DNA of 64,000 bases, taken from Rosellinia necatrix. Its lineage: Eukaryota; Ascomycota; Sordariomycetes; Xylariales; Xylariaceae. Each line of letters starts with the position of its first letter. Within the stretch, counting starts at the first letter, position 1. Below, piece by piece: positions 1 to 13,253 of the stretch. The stretch lies in contig JAGYVD010000006.1 in the NCBI GenBank assembly GCA_021209875.1, forward strand, positions 1,426,001 through 1,490,000, written 5' to 3'. The notes under the pieces were generated by a model. It was given only the letters and a program-made list of their open reading frames with translations, made no database searches and was not told the origin of the DNA. A program made the translations under genes and the position numbers.

Positions 1-102
1 ATCTCAACTTTCGCGTCACAAATCGAACATTCGAACAGACTGTACCGTCTCAGGCCACCACGTCGCTCTAATATCGTAGCTTAATTCGAGTGGATATCTT
101 GT
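1..102. other. 3' flank of the 7TM/LW-tail gene
   Basis: These bases lie beyond the stop codon of the first gene, which is on the minus strand. They would be its 3' untranslated region. No other feature is visible before the window edge. Confidence 0.5.
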
Positions 103-3100
103 TCACAGTGTCTCCAGCCAGTTCTTCTGCAACGAAGAGGGGTGCTGTAGACGCCCGTCTCCATTGCCCGGTTTCCACAATCCTTGTTTGCCAATGTCAA
201 TCTCTGTATCAGGTCCTAATAAACGAGTTGCCCCATTTCTTCCCACGGGATAACGAACAGTAGGGCCATTGCCTTGCATGTGTTTAAAGACGAGTTCAAA
301 CCTCGAATCCACTTCACTGCGGTGAGCCCATAACCCATTTGCGAGCGCTCCCTGTGGCTCTGAAGGCATTGCCCAAAGAGAGGAGGTTCTAGGGAGAGCC
401 GAAGCGTTTAAAGGAGATCCCTGCCGCTGTGTCGCGGACTCTTCTTCAGCTGGGTGTATCACGCCGACACGATAGCCCGTCAAAGCTGGGTGTACAATTT
501 GCGCCGCCGTCTTCAACGATCCAAAGAAGGCTGGGTGTCGCGTAGTAACATCATAAGTCAAAACCTGTGAAGCCTCACTTGCGGCAGGCGCCTCATCCAA
601 TTGCCCATCCCAATCCTGGGGGTAGCCAGCCGCGATAGCTTCAGCAAGCGCAGTTTCCCAATTGGCATTGTAAGCGACAGTGGACCTATGGCGATGTCGC
701 AAAGGGATGTGAGCAGGCTTTGCGCGAGGAACATTGTCAAGATTCTTGATCACGATGCCTTCCGGTAGTTCAGGGAGATCACGGATGGGAGTTATCGCAT
801 CTACTGGGGCCTCTGGAGCAGCTGCAGTTGTCGAATCCTTTTTAGTCTTCTTTCCAAACCAGCCGCTGAAGAAACCACCTTTGTCTTTACTTGGCGGGGT
901 TGACGTCGGGGTAGTCACGGCGCTTGTTTTTACTGAGACTGTGTCAATAGAAAGAGAAGATACCGATGAAGCCCCCGAAAGCTGTAGCGATGGTCCGGCG
1001 GCAGGGAAGGCACACTTTGTAATCCAATCTATCTTTATAGAGACCACCTGGCTTTTGGTCCATAGCTGAGTTGACTGAATGGGTTGCAACGATTGCCGAG
1101 TGGCCCGTGGTTTTCTAACCATTACCAATGCTGCAGGATCTGCGGAAGTGCTGCGATAATCCGTTCTCTCTAAGTCGAGTTTGAAGAGGGTGGGTGCCAT
1201 AGCGTTCGCTGGCTGCATCCTTTGCCAAAGATACCCGCTCCTCTGATCTTGCACAATGGTGATATGCACACGTTGCGGGGTCCAAAGGTGAAGGCTAGTC
1301 AGACTCAATGCCTCTTCCCTAACAACACGGGACGTCTTTGAAGGAGAAATGACTATCGGGAGTTTCGAGGTTCTGCGATAATCACGCCTGGTTGTCTTGG
1401 GATCAAAAAGACCGCAAGACACAGATACCTGAACTTGCACCGGAGATTTCCAGAGACCACTTGGAGAGACATCTACTCCCCCAGGTGTTGACGGGGCCTT
1501 TGAGATAGGAACTAATGGTTCATCAATATTAGATGTCCAAAGACCAGGAGGTACGCTAATAGGGATGGAATTCAGCGGAGACCATAAAGCAGTCGACATA
1601 ATGGACTCTAGGGGCTCGGCATTGCGGCGAGGCACTCTTCTAGGAAGCAAAATGGCAGCGGGAGGGTTTGCAGTGGTACGGTAGTTGGCCCGGGAAACCC
1701 CAGGCGTGAACAAACCACGGGTCTTGAACGCTGGAGATGGAGGGGATCTGGTCCACAGCATTACAGCGTCAAGTGTCTTGCTCCGCCACAGCGTAGAACT
1801 CTCGATTTTAAGTAGTGGAATCTCCGTCCGCGACCTCGATCTGTTCATGACCTTATTTTGAGAGATTGATTGGTGCCAGGCCTGGGCCTCGGGTTCCGGT
1901 AAACCTAATGTATGGGGCTTGATATTCTCCGATTTCGCCCACAGGCCTAGACCCTGGTCTAGTATCGGCGCCGACTGTACAGTAGATGTTTCCCGGAGCT
2001 TGCCGGCATCCCCTGATACAGTCCAAAGGAAAGAACTCTTCGGCTTTTCCGTCTTTTGAGTCACTGGTGACCAAAGCTGGCTGCTCTGGGTAAATTCGAG
2101 GCCGTGAATCAACCACCGAGGTTTAGTTCTCTTTGTCAAGTCTGTAACATGTTGGTCGCCACTAAAATCCTCATGTTGGGGCAAGCCGTATCCTTGGTCG
2201 TGGTTAGATGCAGGTTGTCGTGGCTCCCACAATAATTTTGATACATTATGATTAGAAACAGCCCGTCCTTCAGCCTCTATGCGTTCAGAAAATATAGCGG
2301 TGTCTACCATATGGCTGTCTTCGTAATCCTCATCAGATGGTATGTCTGTCATGTATTCCTCAAGTAGAGAAGCATCTAATGAAGGCGAAGACTGCATTTG
2401 CATAGGTAAGAGGCTATCCTTAGATGGGACTTGGTCTGATTGAAGTAAGCTTGCAATTTCCCAAAGTGTTGTCTCGTCGAAATCGTCGTCGCCACTACTA
2501 GAGAAGTCCGAGAAGTTATCACCCTCCTCCTCCTCGTCATATTCGTCGAAGAAGGAAGACGAGTACTCAGTTGCCTCTAGCTGTGTTACTCTGGGGTCAA
2601 CGGTAGGATTCATCACAAAACGCCCAGCAGTCAGAGTTTCGGACATGGCCATAAATGCTTGAGTTTGGTCATATGGAAGCGTGGCATTTTCACTCTTCTC
2701 ACCCCAGGGAAACTGGAAAATTCCTAGAGTACCACGTTTATCCGGAAGGGGTTCGGGGTTCTCAATGATGTCCGGCAGAAATGTAACGCGCTTATTTTTT
2801 CGCGGGGGGCGTATAGTAACCGGGCGTGTCAAAGCCTTGATCGATACTGAACGTTGAGGAGAAGCAGGACGCTCCCACAAGCCCTCGCGTCCCGCGATTG
2901 GCGTCTGTGTTGAACTGCTTTGCCACAACTGCGAGCTTTCGATTTTTAATTCATTCAAATGTTTACGAGTGGCTGGTCGAATAGATAGCCCCGGGAGTTC
3001 ATGGGATTGGTTCTGCTTCATGGACACCCTGATTTGGGGGTCCCAAAGGTGTGAATTCAGAGACTCCTGAGTTGAAGGGTTTCGAGACCATAACCCGCGT

Positions 3101-6100
3101 CCAGGAACAATCGGCCGTGGAGTTTCAAGGTCGGAGGTCTCGCTATCCCCTTCTGGCTCCTCATTCAGACGCGGCAAGTCTACTGCCAGGGGGTCTAGGC
3201 TCCCAGGTTCATCTCTCGCACCTTTTGCACCTGGCGAAGAACTCAAATTGTTGCGCTTCACGAGTAGTCCTGGGGCATTTTCTATGTAATGCACGTGTGC
3301 CTCAGCTAACCCTGTCTGCCCGACGGCACCCAAGACGTTCTCGGGGCTTTGTGACAAGTTTTGAGCCGAAGAAGCGGGTGTCCCTTCGCCGCTTCCGTTT
3401 TGCATGCGAGCCCTTCGTGACGCTCGGCGCTCGGCAATAGCGGATGCAATAGATGAGCGGCGCGAAGACAGACCAGGTAACGGCAAAGCTGTTGAAGCCG
3501 GACGTGAATATCGAGAAGGCGATGTCCGTATGCTAGACATTGAGTCCCGACCGAGATGATTATGATTCGATTGCCATTTAGACTCTAACTGTCCCATCTC
3601 TTGCTCGAGATTTGCCAGCAGGGCTGAGCGTCGGCCAGGGTTTTCTACCAACACTCCATCGAGTTGCTCGAAGTTCCGTAGCTGCGATTGAATAACCTCA
3701 TACGCAACTCTAGGTGATTCTATCGGAGAGGGCTCCACAGGCTGTACAATGATTTGGCGCTTGGTAGTCCGCCCACTCAGGAGCAGTGGTGTAGGTGGAG
3801 GCATCTTTCTTGGTCGCGGCTTATCTTTCCGAGCTGAGAACGTAGGACAGTCGTCGCCGACACGGTGGTGAAACTGCCCTGATAAATGATGAGAATCATC
3901 CAAATCTCCGGATGGCGATTTCCCTCCTTCAGAGTCCGATAGCACACCATCATTCGCCGGGCCCCTTAAAGATTCACCAACCATGATAATTGGGATTTCC
4001 TCAGTGCTCAATTCATTGCGAGGATATTTCCATATGTATGTTGAACGCGCATTTTGTCTAGGGACCGGTACAGCTGGCGAGTGCACCGAACCCCAATTTG
4101 TTATCGTTTCTTCGTCCCCAGATCGAGTTTCGCTCCGAAATGTTGACATACTCATCCGTCCCTCTGCAGGAAGAACTGGCGATGACCTTCGTTTCATTTC
4201 TCCGGGCATCTCCAAGTCGTCGGCACGTGTATCCGGTCGGGTTCCTGGAAGCCAGGAACTCCCTAGTTCATTGCTATTACTAGAAGACGCCATCAGGTCG
4301 TCACTCTGGGTGATAGCCTGGGGGCCCGGCGTGATTCCAAGGAGACTTGATGTCCGTGCCGTAGTTCTCTTGCTAGCTTTGGACGCTCTTATATCATCAT
4401 TCGATTCCGAGTTGGATAAAGAATCAGTCCGCGGTTGCGCTTGCTCCTCTTGGGTGACAGGAACGAAAGGTAGATTAGGAACAGATGAACGTCGCCTCAC
4501 GTTGGGCTCTGTGGTAGAAGCGGGGCTCGATGGCGGGAGATATAGCAGATTCATTTTCTCTTCAACAGTCATGCTCTTCGTACTATTCGGTACGGGCCGA
4601 CCCATAAGACCAGTCATCGACGGAATTGGAGGCAGAGAGGGGAGGCCCGTTGGAGTGCCAGGAACTGATTGCAAAATTGACTTCCGACTCATTACTGATC
4701 CACCTGATTTAGTTCGCCTATGTTGATTGTTTGGGGATACTTCGGCTGGAAAAACCTGACGATCCTTATCACTCCCCCTCGGGATAGGACGGGGACGATT
4801 TACAACAGACTCACCCGAACCAGGGGGTTGCGGGATCTTGGTAGCTCCCTGGATAATATCTCCAACGGCATCTGGGTTATTATAGACAATATTGTTAACA
4901 AACATAACGGTCTGGGTCTTTTGGTCGCCGTTTTCTTTCGTCAAGCTCTTGAGTGTTTGGGCACGCGGGTTAGAGGGTAAGCCTGTAGTGGGACGTCGTT
5001 GAAGAGGCGTTTTCACAGGTTCCGGTCTCTCAGGCGGTAAATCTCGTTCTGGTTCAAGTGGGCGCGGAATAGGTATTCGAATCGGCTCGCCAGGTCTAAT
5101 CACCTTGAACGGTGTCGATAATGCGGCTGGCCGCGGTTGTCGAGGGGATCGGCGTCGAATAGCGTCAACGCCTGGGGATAGCTGCGTGGCGGTAGAAGAT
5201 GCGTTTGCCTCAACAGATAGCCCACTTGACGATTTATCCGATTTAGTTGATTCGGATCTTTCCAGCTCGCGAGCCATCGTATTGGGGGCCGCACGAGGGC
5301 TAGGGGGTCGCGGGGCGGGACGCTGTGCAATTAAATTTGACATACGGCGCACATAGTTTTCACGTCGTATCCTATCATTGCTAGCCGCCTCAGCCAAATC
5401 AATAGTAGGGATCTTGTTAAGCGAGCTCTGCAGGTTTTCATCGTCGTTAAGAATAGGCTGCGAAATAGCCAATTTTCCCGTTTTCGTTTTGGGTTTTGGA
5501 CCAGCCTTCATACGACCACTCGCGCTCCTGATGATACCCCAACTTTCCGGAACCGGTGGCACCGCAGAGAGAGTTGGCGCCAAATCGAACGAACTCGTGA
5601 AAAGTCGATCCTGAACCGGATTGCCGTTGATATCCGATGCGGCCGCCATCGGTTTTGAAATCGGAGGAAACGTGCCATCGCCATTTCGCCGGACGCCTCG
5701 AGCAGCTTCTTTCTTTGTTGCGAACACAGATATTGACATGGCGTTAGTCCCCTTTATATCTTCATAACGAGATGGTGGGTAATCTGCGGAATCTTCTGAC
5801 GTTAAGTCTCGAGCACCCCGTGATACCGGAGAATCGGGGCGCTGGGGGAGCTCTCGGGGGGCGGCGAGTGTCTGGAATAAAACGAGGACCATCGCTTTGT
5901 GACGATATTAGATATTTGCACGGAACTCGTGAGTATTCAAACTCACCAACTAAAACCGTAAGGCCGATTCCAGGCAAGGCAGTTTTATAAAACAGTTCCA
6001 AACTTTCAAGCCCCAGTAACAAAGTCACGCTCGTCTGTATAGAGTAAGCATACGCCAAATACGAACCAGGAAAGAATGACGGACCGCCAACCACACAGCT

Positions 6101-6745
6101 ACTCCCACCACCGTTATGCGAATAGTTTTAATCCTTAGGGTTATTGGTTGGGAATCCATGGGTTTTCTAGCCAGCCTACTCGAGAAAGCTTGAATCGACA
6201 GGAGGCCGATAATGACAGCGTCCAGTGCGATAACCGTGACTGAAACCGCCCGTACGCTGGATATAGGTGCACACGTAGGCTTGAACTGAGTACGGGTCAC
6301 CGCGGTAAATGCTATGCCAACAAAGAGCCGACCAAATATCAGGATCTGCGGCAGCAGAGAAAAGACTGTTTTCGCGTCTCCTTTTGGTACCGCCCAAGTA
6401 AGATATTGCTCAACAGCTACCCTGCCAACTTGGTCGAAAAGAGATGAGAAAACCACGGCGACCTGACAGATGGATGTTGCGCTCGGATCGATCAAGGTAG
6501 AGAGAAACTCGACGAGAGCCCATGACGCGGAGGTTAGAAGGAATACAATGAGGACCAGCCTCAGCCCGTCCCGGTAAATCGCTGAGCCATGGCCTTTGAC
6601 GTAGAGAACCAACGCTGCGGACGCTGCGTTGAACAAGATGCCACTACAATACAAGGTAAGCATAGATATACAACCCTGTTCGGCAGTTGATCACTAACAA
6701 TGAAAAGGCGGCAATCAAAGCCTGGACGGTTCCGGGCACCGCCAT
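103..6745 (-). CDS. seven-transmembrane protein with giant disordered tail of Leu-Trp motifs
   Basis: Four exons are inferred: 6745-6699, 6643-6085, 6034-5947 and 5894-103, joined by introns of 55, 50 and 52 nt (5' sites GTTAGT, GTCCGT, GTGAGT). All phases agree, giving 2161 residues. The start is the ATG at 6745. Residues 1 to about 240 contain seven hydrophobic segments with short loops, the last ending in ALPGIGLTVLVAMVLVLF across the third intron. The remaining ~1900 residues are polar, rich in Pro, Ser and Arg, and look disordered. From about residue 1165 to 2137 there are about 20 Leu-Trp dipeptides in contexts such as RGLWS, SSQLWQ and SGLWKSP, plus three LF variants. Near residue 1860 is a basic aromatic patch, GFFSGWFGKK. 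I infer an integral membrane scaffold displaying repeated short binding motifs. I do not recognise the family by name and assign no biochemical role. The long last exon alone would be mis-annotated as a soluble protein. Confidence 0.75.
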
Positions 6746-8404
6746 ACTAGCGAAGATACTGCCTCGCAGCAATCACGCGGGGGGGGGCCAGAAGGGAAAT
6801 CAATACCCACTCAATGGGTGACTGAAAATATTAACAAAGACTCGAGATCATGATGGTATATCCGGATAACCCGTCACGACGCCATGGTGGGCGATAGAAT
6901 GAGTGGCACGTCGTTTGATTCGGTCGTAGAGGGGTGAAGAGAGAGACAAAGCAATCGAAGCGCTTCGACAAGAACAACACACTCGACCATCTCCGCTCGA
7001 GTCTAGCTATTCGCTTACAAGCATCGGGGCTACCACACTCGCCCATCCGCGCGTGAACCTAGATTTCCACGATCGTGGTTTGGGACGTTCCCTCAAACGT
7101 GACGCTGGCGGGCCAATGTTCGAGAATCCTCCACACTACCCCTGAACCCCATGATCAGGAAGACGAGGCATTGGTGGAGGCCCAACGTTGGGTGGCAGCC
7201 GAGCCCAAGATAGAAAGCGCTGCCGCTGTGCACCCCTGTTGGCGAGACCCTGTCAAGGCCGTTTCATCTGTGGTTTCACCCAGCACGGAAAGACAAGGGC
7301 GAAGAATTGGCCTAATCTTCGACAATGGCGGCCAACGCTGCACATCGTCGCAATTGGCATAATAGGATATATATCCAGTCAAGAGAAATGCGTCGGGAGA
7401 AGCGACCGGGTCGTTCTAGACGGCGCCTAAATGAGCCAGGACGTCTCGGCAGGGCAGCGTCCATCGCACCCAAGGCCGGTCCAGAGCAGTCCCCCATTCG
7501 CGCTGAGGGCGTCATCAATAAGATCACCCCTATTACAGGATACGGTGTGATAGGGCATTGTAGCCGAGGGACTTGACCGCTTCCGTTCCCCCCTCCCCGA
7601 CACGGCCAAGGGAAGGGTTCTGTTTCAATCCGACATTCAGCGGCTACCGTACAGTCACAGTACCTTGCAGGTTGTTTACAAAAAGAAAAAGAAAGGTATA
7701 TAGTGTATGTATCCCAGAAGATGGACTTGTTGCGGAGAAGACTACGTCCGGAATGAATAGAATGACAAGTCAAATTGATCTCGAATCAGATAATGAGATG
7801 CTGTCTGAGCTTGCAGGTGTGGCGACAAGCTCAGCAAGATGCGACGAAGAAGAAAGGGACTCGCTTCATCCTATCTGCGCACAGACCTGGAAGCTTCTAC
7901 TGTGCCTACCGCGTTAATTCACTATCTCCTATCTCTGTAAACAGCATATAGATGCGTTTAGTGCGTTTAGCAGATTAAGTAACTACCCACAGGAGGGACG
8001 CTTCGATGTAAGTACTTGCACTACACATCTCCCCCCTTAAATATCTCACCTTAGGTACCGTACCTACTTCCATACGTTACCATGTACTTCCTGGGTATAT
8101 ACTTACTACCTAGTCCTGTATGTCATATGCGGTGCATCCATACCAATGTATCAAAAAGGTGCCTTGCAGGAGACTGCACGTGGTTCATAATATTCTCGCA
8201 TCAATTATATTACCGTCGTACATTTCCCCGACCTCGCTTCGGCGGTTTATATGAGTAGTAGAGACCGCAATACAATAATCTACGCGTCAACGTAGGTACC
8301 TGGTGGGGCAATTGTATAATCGCTATTCGTGTCAGAATATGTGTAACAGATATTTGTGCAACACATTTTGACTTATCGCTGCAGAGGCATCCTAAGGAAC
8401 TCAA
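6746..8404. other. upstream flank of the 7TM/LW gene, no gene seen
   Basis: The first few hundred bases should hold the promoter of the minus-strand gene ending at 103. Several reading frames of 60-150 codons occur on both strands, but they overlap one another, have no conserved-looking sequence and no domain I recognise. I treat them as chance frames in moderately GC-rich DNA. Confidence 0.4.
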
Positions 8405-10597
8405 GCATGAGTATACCTGCTTACTTAGCTATACAAACCTTCAGTGGTTGTCGTCCTAATTATAACTGGGATTGAACGTAAGCGCAGATCTATGCGAGTA
8501 TGGTTATGCACGTCATCAAACTGAATAGCTAATCGCGCTTCATTTGCGTTTGAATTACGCTAACTACACAATAAATGGGGCGTACAATATCACATAGGCG
8601 ATCTCGAGGTCGACGCTGAGAGTGTAGTCATTTCAACTTATGAGGATTATAAAAATGCCCCCACTAAACCCTCCAAAATCTTCGATTATACAATTAATTT
8701 TCATAAGCAAAAGAGTGTATAACTATGCAGGTGAACATTTTATTACCTTAATCTAAGAGAGCGATGATTAGTTGAATAAACAGGACGGTATTTTCAGTTA
8801 GTTAAGCGTAACGGCAACTAAGCAAGCAGGCGAATTTGATAAATTATCGATATAATATCCCAAAGTGTGCTGCGAGCATTATAAGAAATGGTATAAATAT
8901 ACCATCGGTCTTGCTGGGAGCGCAGAACAACAAGGTCACACAGTGAGCCAGGCCGACCAGCGCCTCATATAGCTACTTAAAGGGGCATCATGCAGTTAAT
9001 CATAGGACAGGATACACGTAGTGCAATGTTGATGTTATATATCTCAATAGAGAAATTAGAAAATCAGACCCTCGTCCCAATCTCAATATGCTCGTGCCTG
9101 CTCAAGATATGTTAACAACCCCGTTCAAAGGTCGGCTAGCGGATACATTCATAATAACGCTCTATTTCATTACCCTTCTTTTCCTTCTAGGCATCGTCTA
9201 GGTAGAAAGGCAGAACATAAGAAGGCGTATTAGGCGTATGTAACAACCATCTCAAAGCGATAACAGACTCGCCTTGATTCTCAAAGCCAGACAAGTTAGT
9301 TAAGAATAATTACCGGGGGCGAGAAACTGCTACACTATGATAAGAGAAAGCAACAGGGAATTTAGTAACGATATTATATGAATAGGACCTAGGTATACTC
9401 GGCCCTTCAGTATTGGTAGAGTGAGAGGTGGTTTCTGGGCGACAGATTCATGCATGGTTTAGAGGCAATAAAGGAGTTTACAGGATTTGGGGGGGACTAG
9501 ATTTCTCTCCCTCATATACTAACTGGTAAGCATAATTGCATACTATTCTACCCTCTCCGAGTTCATATATGGGAAGACCAGTCCCCATCCGACACCACCC
9601 AAGACGCATGAACCCCAACGCTTTCAACATACATGATAGCAGATACTATTGAAACCGCAAGCTCCGCGAAGTATGGAATCCTAGGGACTCGCTCATTTAC
9701 TCCTGTGATATGATACGATGTACAATATCAATATAGTGCGAAGGACTAGTTTTCATTACAAGCCTCGGGCGATGTTATTACCTGCAAGACTATTGACCAC
9801 CAATGCAGACCTACGTCTATAGTTGAGGTGTTATTCGTCGGTCATCCTCAAACACGATTCTGGTCTCACCGGTTATACTATGCCATATCCAAGACCTCGC
9901 GGGCAGCTAGGGTGCCGAAAGTGAGATATCTAGGACAGAAAAGTCGGTGTTCATAACATATGTCAGCCAATGTCCCTCCCGGGTAGGTCGGGCACGCCGG
10001 GACGTTAATAAGTCAGATGGCTGAGCACTACAAGTTACTAATGATTAGAAACCGCGTTACAGTCCTTTTTCTTCTTTTCCCTTTAAATCCACGTGAGCGG
10101 GTTCTTGAAGTCCCGGATGGGTGATGAGATTGTCTCGTTCGAGGAAGGATACGGGGCGCTTAGTAGTTCACTAATGGTCCTTAAATATTAGAAGCCAGAA
10201 TATGAGTATGTAGAAGATGCGATGAGTCGTCATGGACGGATACATATAGTAAATTACTTCACAATAGATTATATACACCATCGTCCTCTGGCTTGGCTAC
10301 CTTATAGAGTTATCTTGTAGTGATCTGTAGTGATACTGACAGAGATGGTCTCGTAAGTCTGCGCTATTGCTCTTATCTCATTTGATGTCATGGGGACCTC
10401 TCAAATTAGTATAACGAGGCACATGCATTACTGACATAGAAAAATCGCCGAGAAAATGCCCAAATTCTAAGATACCCAATGGGGTTGAAAACGGTCGCAC
10501 TCCAGGGGGGGCGGGGAGGGCGGGGGGTGAGAATATTTCAACGGCGGCGGCTGAGATATCCCCCGCAAACGATCTTACTCAGAAGGGAGGAGTATAT
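8405..10597. other. ORF-free, relatively AT-rich block
   Basis: No frame of 60 codons exists on either strand for 2.2 kb, and by eye the base composition is visibly more AT-rich and TA-rich than the surrounding genes. This fits an old transposon relic mutated by RIP, or neutral intergenic decay. I found no terminal repeats, target-site duplication or transposase or reverse-transcriptase fragment by eye, so the origin stays open. Confidence 0.4.
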
Positions 10598-12299
10598 TTG
10601 CAGGTAAACGAGTTATATGTTGCGCCACCGAAGGCGTTTGCTTGCTATTGCTGCGCTCTATACTACGCCCCTTACTGCGCTCCTTACTATGCCACAGCCC
10701 CGTCAATTCGCCTGATATCGGGGTTGGCCGCCTCCGGCGTATGCATACTGCAAAGGGACGGTGGGAGACTAGCCTGCGACCTTTTCGATTTCACATTCTG
10801 CTCATCTCGGAGCGGGGGATAGATCCCACATGATGTGATAATCCCAACTTAGATTACTGTGACAGGTCTGGATTCGGCAAATGGGTGATCTAATCGCCGT
10901 TATGCGTCATTAACCATCTTCTTCTTGGGTAAACCCAACTCATTAAAACTTTTTTTTTTTTGGCCCCCGAAGGTGCACTGGCGGGGTGCGGAGGAGGTAG
11001 CCTATCCCATAGGATGGACCTAATAGAAAGAGAAAGTCGATGGCGGAACTGATACGCTTCTCTACTCCCCCGCCCCGTTGGCTGCGTCATATATCCGCGC
11101 GCCGCCAACCGGGCTCGTTCAAGGCGGATTTTCAGTTGGACAAGTGAACACCTTCAACACAGCAGCCATAATATGCGCGCCGTGGAAATACATTTGACTA
11201 ATCTTTATTAACTGCTTGGCTCGGCCATCGCCGGTGTGCTGGTCGTCGTATTAGACTGGACTGGGCGCTTGGCTGCTGTGCAACTACGAGAGCCGAACTC
11301 GGACTATGTTATCTAGCTATTAGTGAAGATATCTTTTGGCTGCAATGACCTTGCAGATATCACCATAGGCCTGTGAGTATATGAGTCATTTCGAGAGATC
11401 GTTGGCGTTTGGGGGTAGCTGATATACTACATGAAGAATGTAACCCAGGAGATGAACTAATAGCAAATGAGGTTGTGTCACATATATTAGAATAGATTCT
11501 GGCAATGGCGCCGAACACCTGTAGCGACGATAATGACGTGACACTGATGAGCAGCATTGCTTCCGGGTCAACCATGGGACCGTAGCTGTGGAAATGCTGC
11601 GCTGGATAGGTTGGGTACACTTCAATCTACACTACAAGGAAACCACACTCGGCGAAACGCAAAGATAACACAGCCCATAAATAGAAGCGAAATGAGCAGA
11701 CGCGTGTGGTGCAATCCTTTGCCGGTCGTGCGAAACGAGCGCATTCGGAGGACGGCTCTTGCGAAACATAGTGTACGTGTACTACGTAGTTAGTTACGTG
11801 ACAGGAAGACGATGCGAGAGGACGGAGTAACAAGAGAGGGAAACGCTACTTGCAGGGCTGATCCCACTCTTCCGAGGTGACCGGCATTAAGCTGCTTGGC
11901 GGCGCGCGGGATAGCTGCGGTTGCGTGGATCTGGACTCACGAGAGTGGCATACGAAGCGGCGTGGTATTAGAGCCCGTCTCTACGGCTACGCTACTGAGC
12001 CCGCGCGTGGCAAAAAGGGCTGAGGGCCTCAGCTAGTTCGGAAACACGCTTTTACTACGCTGGTCTGGGCCTGGGAGTCCCTGAGGGTGCCACGGTTCAT
12101 CGTGGACGAGGGATTACCGTATAAGGGAGGTCAAGGTTGGTGTTCGCGGGTATCCTGTTTGTTACTGCGAAACATGACCCTGGAAAAGGAACAAAACAAG
12201 AATCAGCGAGTCACGCTCCCGCACATGACGCACATGACATCTCGGGTATTAATGCCGAAGCGAACCAACCGAACGAAGCCTCGATCAAGCACGTACATA

Positions 12300-12361
12300 C
12301 TTATCCATATACACACACATATATATACATACACACGTACATACATACGTACATACATATG
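12300..12361. repeat. CATA/ACAT microsatellite
   Basis: An imperfect run of CATA, CACA and TACA units covers about 60 bases. It creates short tyrosine/histidine/threonine-rich frames on both strands that are not genes. Confidence 0.8.
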
Positions 12362-12779
12362 TAATTTATGCTTGCAATGGCAGCAGCACCAACTATGTAT
12401 GAGCGATTAGCGAATCCCAGCACCAGGCCAACCTGTGACTGCAGATGAGTTACGAAGAGCCGCATATCGGAGCGACTCGACTGCAATTACTGTATATTTC
12501 CCACCTTGACAGATCATGGTGGTACTCAGCTGAAGCAAGCCGACGGTTTCTGCTGGGGGATCGGGATGGTAGGTGGTTTAGCTTCTCGTGTATGTATGTA
12601 AGTGTCTACCCCAGTTCCAAATGACTTTACCCCAGAAAAGATGTCCATTCGACCGTTGAGTTTGAAACACGTCAAAGCATGCTCACCGCTATGGTGGATT
12701 ATATATACATACAACTAATAGGGGACCGCCGACCGCTTTTGTTGGCCTCCATAATGCGCTTTCGCGCTAAAAGACACGG

Positions 12780-13020
12780 GGCACCCCGGATTTTCGAAGG
12801 GACCGAGGGGGGGGAGGGATGGGGGGGAGAGAAGGGATAGAGGGAGGGAACAAAAAAAAAAAAAAATCAAAAAAAGTGCCTATTTTTCTTACAGGCTAGC
12901 TCTCCGCGTGGCCTGAAAAAAACGGGGGTAAAGGAACGGAGACGTGGTGGCGGGTCCGTAGCTCTATTGTTTGGCGCTGACAAGCTTCCACTTTTTTTTT
13001 TTTTTTTGGGGGGGGTGAAC
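12780..13020. repeat. G-rich and poly-A/poly-T low-complexity tracts
   Basis: G-runs of up to nine bases (12807-12830) are followed by a 14-base A run near 12852 and a T run of about 17 bases joined to a G run near 12990-13015. They are homopolymers with no coding signal. Confidence 0.7.
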
Positions 13021-13253
13021 AGAGAGGTGAGGTCCTTTTGGGAATATCGTGAACTTTTTGGCGGTGAGGGACTGCACCGCCAGTCAGCTCTGCCGTGACC
13101 GACCAGCCAACCAGCAACGCGGCGTCATCAATGCAATCTGTCACGGCCGTTCGTAATTAGAGAGCCAAGAGCGAAAACTGAATTAGCCTTCGCCCCGGAG
13201 CTCGTTAGCTTCCCCTCATCAAACCCCCCTTTGCCGGGCGCTACGGTAGCACC

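Noticed and set aside
3983..4726. 247-codon plus-strand frame inside the 7TM/LW gene
   Set aside because: It is antisense to the disordered tail with no recognisable motif; the minus-strand frame is continuous across it.
7155..7773. Overlapping frames of 75-153 codons upstream of the 7TM/LW gene
   Set aside because: They overlap on both strands, share no conserved motif, and have no plausible splice partners.
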